Assembly: GCA_016177555.1 (NCBI GenBank)
Contig: JACOVB010000270.1
Coordinates: forward strand, 1 to 5,123
Direction of reading: 5' to 3'
From: Candidatus Rokuibacteriota bacterium
GTDB taxonomy: Bacteria > Methylomirabilota > Methylomirabilia > Rokubacteriales > CSP1-6
DNA length: 5,123 nt
This document shows positions 1 through 5,123 of the stretch, piece after piece. Both the position numbers and the translations under genes were made by a program. Below the pieces are notes generated by a model. The model was not told the DNA's origin, searched no databases, and was given only the letters and a program-made list of their open reading frames with translations. Numbering within the stretch: position 1 is the stretch's first letter; each line of letters opens with the position of its first letter.

Positions 1-496
1 CCGGCGGCATCGCCCGGCGCCAGACCTCGAGGTTGTCAGCCGTCTGCTTGGCCGTGGGACCCCAGTCCGGGAAGGCCTCGGGGCGGATCATGTCGGGGGA
101 GACCTGGGTGCCCGTGGACATGATCTTGTAGATGATGCGCGTGTAGCCTTCGAGGGCCTGCTGAGCGCTGTGCAGCCCGTTCTTCACCGCCACCTCGCGC
201 ATGATCGTGACGATGCCGCCGGGGTTATTCCCGCGCGGGCAGAGCAGGCAGGAGAAGCACTGGGAGCACTCCCAGACCTCCCCGTTCATCTGCTCCCAGA
301 CGAGCTCCACGTCCTCGCGCGCCACCGCCTGGGCGATGCGCCGCGGGCTGAAGTCGTAGAAGCGCGCGGAGGGACAGACGGCCACGCAGATCCCGCACTC
401 GTAGCAGCCGTAGAGGTAGTCCCCGAAGCGGAGGTCGGCCGTGACCTCGCTGAACAGACGTTCCTTTTCTGCATACGGAACGTTCTGCGTCAACAT
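1..496 (-). CDS. HdrC-like double [4Fe-4S] protein of an sHdr-type complex (partial, C-terminus beyond left edge)
   Basis: This is probably the electron-carrying C subunit (sHdrC1 type) of a cytoplasmic heterodisulfide reductase-like sulfur-oxidising complex. The 165 visible residues are open to the window edge. A first cluster motif, C31-x2-C34-x2-C37-x3-C41-P, is followed by C77-x2-C80-x2-C83-x2-C86-P-R-G. This is the ferredoxin-like pair expected of HdrC, although the second motif is one residue shorter than usual before its last cysteine. A conserved-looking stretch with FPDWGP lies near residues 147-152. There is no signal peptide or membrane segment, so the protein should be soluble. 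The ATG overlaps the dsrE-like stop by one base (TAATG) and has no Shine-Dalgarno sequence, which suggests translational coupling. The TusA and DsrE-like genes just upstream are the usual sulfur donors of sHdr systems. From this fragment alone, a generic HdrC/GlpC-type or lactate-utilisation Fe-S protein cannot be excluded. The Hdr fold is fairly sure; the sHdr assignment rests largely on the neighbours. Confidence 0.85.
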   Translation of the reverse strand, partial: MLTQNVPYAEKERLFSEVTADLRFGDYLYGCYECGICVAVCPSARFYDFSPRRIAQAVAREDVELVWEQMNGEVWECSQCFSCLLCPRGNNPGGIVTIMREVAVKNGLHSAQQALEGYTRIIYKIMSTGTQVSPDMIRPEAFPDWGPTAKQTADNLEVWRRAMPP

Positions 497-873
497 TAGA
501 AGCAGATGACGCGGTCGTACTCGAGGGCCATGTTATTGAAGGCGGCGCCGCCGATCATCTCGACCCCGTCGATGAGGTCCCCCATCTTGAGGTCGTTGAG
601 GTCGAGGCTCGGCTGGCACACGTAGAAGCGGACCCCGAGATCCCGGGCCTGGTCCATGAAGTGCGACAGGGTCGCGCCCCCCTGCTTGATGCGGAGCGTC
701 TCCGGCGTGCCCCGCTGCAGGAGGGTCGGCCCCGTCTGGGTGAAGTAGATGCCCACCTCCACGTCCATGGCCGCGGCCGAGGCGGCGAGGAAAAAGACGG
801 TGGCGCTCCTGGCGGGGGACTCGACGCCGCTGGTCTGGACGTACAGGATCCGCTTGACCTCGTCGGCACTCAT
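496..873 (-). CDS. DsrE-family (DsrE3-like) sulfur carrier protein
   Basis: A 125-residue single-domain protein of the DsrE/DsrF-like fold, the usual length for a DsrE3-type sulfurtransferase. It starts with a beta strand (RILYVQTSG, residues 8-16), followed by an Ala-rich helix near 22-36. The next strand, at 37-44, leads into the GPTLLQRG loop. The likely persulfide-carrying residue is Cys86, in FYVCQPSL, at the position where DsrE3 proteins hold their active cysteine. It is followed by the typical DLIDGVEMIGGAAF segment (99-112). A second cysteine, Cys124, is the penultimate residue. The family is known to receive and hand on sulfane sulfur with TusA. Only one cysteine is present at the active site, so it resembles single-cysteine DsrE3 forms more than DsrE3A, which has two adjacent cysteines; the subgroup call is inference. 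The ATG is preceded by AGGAGAG at good spacing. The gap to tusA is 13 bases, and the stop overlaps the next gene's start. Confidence 0.88.
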   Translation of the reverse strand: MSADEVKRILYVQTSGVESPARSATVFFLAASAAAMDVEVGIYFTQTGPTLLQRGTPETLRIKQGGATLSHFMDQARDLGVRFYVCQPSLDLNDLKMGDLIDGVEMIGGAAFNNMALEYDRVICF

Positions 874-886
874 CCGGGTTGCTCTC

Positions 887-1126
887 CTATTTCGTTCGCT
901 TCACGAGAAAGCGGAAGACCCCGTCGGCCTGGGACTGCTCGATCACGGCGTGCCCGGTCTGCTTCTGGAAGGCGTCGAGGTCCGGGACGGACCCGGGATC
1001 GGTCGCCAGCATCTCCAGCACCGCGCCCTTCTCGATGGTCCTGATGGCCTTGGACAGCTTGATCACCGGCATCGGGCACGTGAGCCCCCGGCAGTCCAGT
1101 GTGGCCGCGATCTGGATCTCACTCAT
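887..1126 (-). CDS. tusA: TusA-family sulfurtransferase
   Basis: A 79-residue TusA (SirA/YedF-like) protein, the family's normal size. TusA-family proteins carry sulfur as a persulfide on the conserved cysteine of a CPxP motif. Here the motif is DCRGLTCPMPV at residues 11-21, with Cys17 as the active residue and an additional Cys12 beside it. After the first helix (VIKLSKAIRTI), the fold continues with the strand KGAVLEMLATDPGS, the second helix (DLDAFQKQTGH) and a last strand ending in FRFLVKR. In sulfur oxidisers the protein shuttles sulfur between DsrE-type carriers, rhodaneses and the Dsr or sHdr machinery. With no dsrAB visible and an HdrC-like gene downstream, sHdr delivery is the more likely role here; a role in tRNA thiolation is less likely because of the context. 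The start is supported by GAGGTGA about 8 bases upstream, which includes the regulator's stop codon. The gene lies between the regulator (11-base gap) and the dsrE-like gene (13-base gap), in one operon. Confidence 0.93.
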   Translation of the reverse strand: MSEIQIAATLDCRGLTCPMPVIKLSKAIRTIEKGAVLEMLATDPGSVPDLDAFQKQTGHAVIEQSQADGVFRFLVKRTK

Positions 1127-1137
1127 GGCTCGTCACC

Positions 1138-1482
1138 TCACACCGCCCGGCGCATCAGCAGCCGGCCCTGTCGTGCGTGCTCCGCGAGGTGCTTGGCGAG
1201 GATCCCGCGCATGGCCGCGCAGAGGTCCGTGATCTCCGGAAAGGTGAGCCGGTAGTGCACGTGGACGCCCTCCCGGCGGACCGCAACGACGCCCCCCTTG
1301 CGGAGGATGGCCAGGTGCTGGGAGAGGTTGGTCTTCGAGACCCCCAGGTCGTCCAGGAGCGCGCCGTAGGCGACCTCGCCGCTGCCGATCCGGCTGAGGA
1401 TCCGCAGGCGCGTGGGATTGGCCAGGGCCTTGGCCATCTCGGCCTGCAGCTCGAAGAGGCGGTGTTCCGTCTGACGCGGCAT
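1138..1482 (-). CDS. ArsR/SmtB-family transcriptional repressor, probable regulator of the sulfur operon
   Basis: A small winged-helix DNA-binding protein, 114 residues from the ATG at 1482. A longer form from a TTG at 1518 adds 12 residues, and the residue numbers here use that longer 126-residue frame. The short start is preferred because GGTGAGGAG stands just upstream of it, whereas the TTG lies inside the proposed operator. The ArsR signature is clear: an N-terminal helix with LANPTRLRIL (32-41), a helix-turn-helix at about 49-78 containing LGVSKTNLSQHLAILRKGGVV, and a wing (79-91, RREGVHVHYRL). The recognition helix is SKTNLSQHLAIL. The only cysteine is Cys100, in DLCAAM. The position in helix 2 where SqrR/BigR-type persulfide sensors carry a cysteine (…IL-C-…GE) holds Ser42. 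There is no metal-binding cysteine motif (such as ELCVCDL) either, so the signal is unclear. It is the first gene of the tusA-dsrE-hdrC operon, so autoregulation together with control of sulfur oxidation is the natural inference. Confidence 0.9.
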   Translation of the reverse strand: MPRQTEHRLFELQAEMAKALANPTRLRILSRIGSGEVAYGALLDDLGVSKTNLSQHLAILRKGGVVAVRREGVHVHYRLTFPEITDLCAAMRGILAKHLAEHARQGRLLMRRAV

Positions 1483-1485
1483 CGG

Positions 1486-1494
1486 CTCCTCACC
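1486..1494 (-). promoter_or_regulatory. Ribosome binding site deciding the regulator's start
   Basis: GGTGAGGAG on the minus strand, with its GGTGAG part 6 bases before the ATG at 1482. It supports the ATG over the upstream in-frame TTG at 1518, which has no comparable site and is covered by the inverted repeat. Confidence 0.6.
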
Positions 1495-1500
1495 GTCGAG

Positions 1501-1520
1501 AGTTGCGATGTTTCGCAACT
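1501..1520. promoter_or_regulatory. Perfect 8-4-8 inverted repeat, candidate ArsR-family operator
   Basis: AGTTGCGATGTTTCGCAACT: two perfect 8-base arms (AGTTGCGA / TCGCAACT) around a 4-base spacer. It lies about 5 to 25 bases downstream of the predicted transcription start and 6 bases before the regulator's ribosome binding site. A bound dimer there would block transcription of the whole operon. Dyad operators of this size next to their own gene are typical of ArsR/SmtB repressors. No second full copy was seen in the window. An RNA hairpin is possible, but no U-run follows, so a terminator is unlikely. The repeat itself is directly visible; its role is inferred from position. Confidence 0.7.
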
Positions 1521-1531
1521 GGAGTGAGGGG

Positions 1532-1561
1532 AGACTAGCCGGGCGGCCGGTGACCTGTCAA
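1532..1561 (-). promoter_or_regulatory. Sigma-70-type promoter of the arsR-tusA-dsrE-hdrC operon
   Basis: On the minus strand a perfect -35 hexamer, TTGACA (1561-1556), is separated by 18 bases from TAGTCT (1537-1532), a -10 matching the consensus at three of six positions. The predicted start is near 1525 (an A), which puts the inverted repeat within the first 25 transcribed bases. The site begins 25 bases after the end of the threonine synthase-like gene, and no terminator hairpin was seen between them. The sulfur operon may therefore also receive some read-through. Confidence 0.6.
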
Positions 1562-1585
1562 GGGGGAATGTGATTGCGCGTGGCG

Positions 1586-2812
<1,227 letters not shown>

Positions 2813-2822
2813 GAAGGAAGGG

Positions 2823-4901
2823 TTAATGCGCCTTGTCCCTCTCGGCCTTGGCCGCGGCCACCACCTTTTCGGCGGTGTGGGCCGGCACCTCCTCGTAGTG
2901 GGAGGGCTCCATGGAGTAGGCCCCGCGCCCGCCCGTCATGGAGCGCAGGGTCGACTCGTAGGTGAGCATCTCCGCCATGGGCACCTGGGCGCGCACGGCC
3001 ACGATCTCGCCGTCGGGCTCCATGCCGACGATCCGCCCGCGCCGCCCGTTCAGGTCGCCGATGACGTCGCCCGCATGGTCCGCGGGCGCGGTGACCTCGA
3101 CGTTCATGATGGGCTCCAGCAGGATCGGGTGCGCCTCCATGAACCCCTTCTGGAGCCCCATGGACGCGGCGATCTGGAAGGCCATGTCCGAGGAGTCCAC
3201 GTCGTGGTAGGAGCCGTCGTAGAGCGTCACCTTGACGTCCACCACCGGGTAGCCGGCCATGATGCCCCGCTTCATGCAGTCGCGGACGCCCTTCTCCACG
3301 GACGGGATGAAGTTGCGAGGGATCGCCCCGCCAAAGATGTCGTCCACGAACTCGAATCCTCCGCTGCGCTGCAGCGGTTCGATCCTGAGCCACGTGTCGC
3401 CGTACTGTCCACGCCCGCCGGTCTGCTTCTTGTACTTGCCCTGGACCTCCGCGCGCCCCTTCACCGTCTCCTTGTACGGGATCCGCGGGGGCAGGACGAG
3501 GACGTCCACGTTGTACTTGCGCTTCATCCGCTCCACGGCCACCTCGACGTGGAGCTGGCCCATGCCGGACACGAGGAGCTGCTTGGTCTCCGGATCGAAG
3601 TGGTGATGGAGCGTGGGGTCCTCCTCGGCCATCCGGTGGAGCGCCGTGGAGATCTTGTCCTCGTCGCCCCGCGTCTTCGGCTGGATGCCGAAGGAGATGG
3701 CCGGCTCGGGGAACGTGATGCCCGGGAGCACGATGGGGTGCCCCTCGTCGCAGAGCGTGTCGCCGGTGAACGTGTCCTTGAGCTTGGTCAACACGCCGAT
3801 CTCACCGGGCCCGAGCGCCTCCACGGGCTTCTGCGTCTTGCCCATGAGCCACCCGAGGTGACCCACGCGCTCCCGCGCGTCGCGGCTCGCGTTGAGCACC
3901 TGGCTGTCCGACCTGAACGTCCCCGAGTAGACGCGGAAGACGGAGAGCTTCCCCACGTGCGGGTCGGAGATGGTCTTGAAGACCAGCGCCGACAGGGGCG
4001 CCTCGGAGTCGGCCGCGCGCCGGACGGCGGCCTTGCTCCTGGGATCGATGCCCTCCACCTCTCCCCGTGCCGCCGGCGAGGGGAACTCGTCGATGATGAA
4101 GTCCATCAGGGGTTGGACGCCGATGCTCCTGGTGGCCGCCGCCGCCAGCACCGGGACCAGCGCGCCATCGGCGATGGCTCGGCCGAGCGCCTTCAGCATC
4201 ACGTCCTCGCCGATCGAGCCCTCCTCGAGGTACTTGGCCAGGAGATCGTCGTCGGTTTCCGCCGCTGCCTCGGCGAGCTTCTCACGCCACGCCTTGGCGG
4301 TGTCCAGCACATCACCCGGGATGTCGGCCTCCTTGACCTTCCCGTCGGCCAGCAGCAGGGCCTTCATCGTGACGAGGTCCACGACACCCTTGAAGTCGGC
4401 CTCGCTGCCGATGGGCACCTGGAGTGGACACAGGCGCCCCTTCAGGCGGCGCTGGAGGGACTCGAGCGAGCGGAAGAAGTCGGCGCGCTCCCGGTCCATG
4501 CGGTTGAGCACAATGACGCGGGGCAGCGCGTACTCGTTGGCGATCTTCCAGACCTTCTCCGTCTGGACCTGGACACCGGCCACGGCGTCCACGACCACCA
4601 CGGCCGCCGACACCACCCGCAGCCCCGCCCGAGCATCGGCGACGAAATCACCGTACCCGGGCGTGTCCACCATGGTCAGGCGATGGCCCTTGTAGTCGCA
4701 GTACGCCACGGCGGTGCTGAGGGAGATCTTGCGCTTGATCTCGTCGGGGTCGAAGTCGGTGGTGGTCGTGCCGTCGTCCACCCGGCCGAGCCGGGTCAGC
4801 GCGCCGGCGGCGAAGAGGATCGCCTCGACGAGGGAGGTCTTGCCGACCCCGCCGTGGCCGACGACACCGATGTTGCGGATCTTCGTGATGTCCGTGGCCA
4901 T
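2823..4901 (-). CDS. fusA2: Elongation factor G paralogue (EF-G2 / FusA2 type)
   Basis: A 692-residue five-domain translational GTPase. G domain: P-loop GHGGVGKT (15-22), switch I with TTTTDFDPDEIKRKIS (45-60), DTPG (79-82) and the guanine-specificity motif NRMD (133-136). Domain II spans about 300-390 and domain III about 400-475, with SGMGQLH. Domain IV, about 476-595, keeps the ribosome-inserting tip YHDVDSSDMAF with His566, and domain V follows to about 680. Canonical EF-G has GHxDxGKT, RGIT, DTPGH, NKMD and SGMGELH. Here Tyr83 replaces the catalytic His, Ser60 and Lys58 alter switch I, Arg134 replaces Lys, and Gln449 replaces Glu. These changes mark the second EF-G class, whose members include ones reported to hydrolyse GTP poorly. 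The conserved domain IV tip suggests that ribosome binding is retained. The preferred start is the ATG at 4901, preceded by AAAGGGGGGG at 5 bases. An in-frame ATG at 4928 lacks a ribosome site and would add nine residues. No rpsL, rpsG or tuf gene is adjacent, which also argues against the main fusA. Confidence 0.92.
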   Translation of the reverse strand: MATDITKIRNIGVVGHGGVGKTSLVEAILFAAGALTRLGRVDDGTTTTDFDPDEIKRKISLSTAVAYCDYKGHRLTMVDTPGYGDFVADARAGLRVVSAAVVVVDAVAGVQVQTEKVWKIANEYALPRVIVLNRMDRERADFFRSLESLQRRLKGRLCPLQVPIGSEADFKGVVDLVTMKALLLADGKVKEADIPGDVLDTAKAWREKLAEAAAETDDDLLAKYLEEGSIGEDVMLKALGRAIADGALVPVLAAAATRSIGVQPLMDFIIDEFPSPAARGEVEGIDPRSKAAVRRAADSEAPLSALVFKTISDPHVGKLSVFRVYSGTFRSDSQVLNASRDARERVGHLGWLMGKTQKPVEALGPGEIGVLTKLKDTFTGDTLCDEGHPIVLPGITFPEPAISFGIQPKTRGDEDKISTALHRMAEEDPTLHHHFDPETKQLLVSGMGQLHVEVAVERMKRKYNVDVLVLPPRIPYKETVKGRAEVQGKYKKQTGGRGQYGDTWLRIEPLQRSGGFEFVDDIFGGAIPRNFIPSVEKGVRDCMKRGIMAGYPVVDVKVTLYDGSYHDVDSSDMAFQIAASMGLQKGFMEAHPILLEPIMNVEVTAPADHAGDVIGDLNGRRGRIVGMEPDGEIVAVRAQVPMAEMLTYESTLRSMTGGRGAYSMEPSHYEEVPAHTAEKVVAAAKAERDKAH

Positions 4902-4974
4902 GCCTGCCCCCCCTTTGGGTCCCAACATGCGGCTGGAGATACCGGAAGAAGGAAGACGGACGCTGCGCGACGGA

Positions 4975-5004
4975 ATGCTACCACACCGGCTTGGGGCGTT
5001 CCAT
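4975..5004 (-). promoter_or_regulatory. Possible promoter for the fusA2-thrC pair
   Basis: In the 153-base intergenic stretch upstream of fusA2, the minus strand shows TAGCAT (4980-4975) preceded by TGG, an extended -10 arrangement. A weak -35 candidate, ATGGAA (5004-4999), lies 18 bases further upstream. The start would fall near 4968, giving a leader of about 67 bases. Only the -10 is convincing. Apart from this and the G-run before the start codon, no riboswitch or clear terminator hairpin was seen between 4902 and 5054. Confidence 0.35.
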
Positions 5005-5054
5005 AGGCCCGCCGGGCTCCAGCGGCTGACGCCAGCAGAGATCGGCCGGAAGAG

Positions 5055-5123
5055 CTACGCAAGCGCGAAGATCCGGCGGGCGCAGGCGGGCGACAGCCCG
5101 GGTGCCCGCGCCAGGTCAAGAAC
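5055..5123 (-). CDS. C-terminal fragment of an upstream gene, possibly the helix-hairpin-helix end of UvrC
   Basis: From the right edge one minus-strand frame reads 22 codons to a TAG at 5057-5055. The peptide contains ARAPGLSPACARRIF and ends in ALA. This resembles the last helix-hairpin-helix of UvrC, where a PGxSxxxAxxI pattern precedes the C-terminus. UvrC is the dual-incision nuclease subunit of nucleotide excision repair. The fragment is too short to identify with confidence. It could equally be another helix-hairpin-helix protein, or an accidental frame in GC-rich DNA. Confidence 0.35.
   Translation of the reverse strand, partial: VLDLARAPGLSPACARRIFALA

Noticed and set aside
260..275. 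A perfect inverted repeat, CTGGGAG-CA-CTCCCAG.
   Set aside because: It lies inside the HdrC-like coding sequence and encodes the W-E-C-S-Q residues of the second cluster motif. Codon constraint explains it, and no regulatory setting is present.
1483..1518. A 12-residue N-terminal extension of the ArsR regulator from a TTG start.
   Set aside because: The TTG falls within the perfect inverted repeat, and a good ribosome site stands before the ATG at 1482. The extension has no counterpart in the ArsR fold.
5027..5038. A short dyad, GCTG-ACGC-CAGC, after the putative upstream gene, considered as a terminator.
   Set aside because: The stem is only four bases and no U-run follows in the direction of transcription.

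Overview
The window looks like chromosomal DNA from a GC-rich bacterium. Coding density is high, codons end mostly in G/C, and long shadow reading frames run antisense to the real genes, as high GC produces. All recognised genes lie on the minus strand and read from right to left. A sulfur-oxidation gene set beside an EF-G paralogue would fit uncultured GC-rich lineages such as Rokubacteria/Methylomirabilota or some Proteobacteria. That placement is a weak inference, because no rRNA or other lineage marker is present.

Right part (5123 to 1586): a short C-terminal fragment of an upstream gene enters at the right edge. It may be the helix-hairpin-helix end of UvrC. A 153-base intergenic stretch with a possible promoter follows. 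Next come a type-2 elongation factor G paralogue (fusA2-like) and, 10 bases after its stop, a PLP enzyme of the threonine synthase family with an N-terminal zinc ribbon. These two are probably co-transcribed.

Middle (1585 to 1483): a short intergenic region holds a good sigma-70-type promoter (TTGACA, 18 bases, TAGTCT). Just downstream of the predicted transcription start is a perfect 8-4-8 inverted repeat, AGTTGCGA-TGTT-TCGCAACT. This is the best candidate operator for the ArsR-family repressor encoded immediately after it.

Left part (1482 to 1): a tight operon of arsR-type regulator, tusA, dsrE-like gene and an HdrC-like double [4Fe-4S] protein that runs off the left edge. TusA and DsrE-like proteins carry sulfane sulfur as cysteine persulfides. 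An HdrC-like protein directly after them is typical of the cytoplasmic sulfur-oxidising heterodisulfide reductase-like (sHdr) pathway, in which persulfide sulfur is passed to the Hdr-like complex and oxidised towards sulfite. The remaining complex genes (hdrB-, hdrA-like and others, possibly lipoate-binding protein genes) would be expected beyond the left edge. The regulator probably represses the whole operon, itself included. Its sequence lacks the paired cysteines expected of the well-known persulfide sensors, so its signal is an open question.
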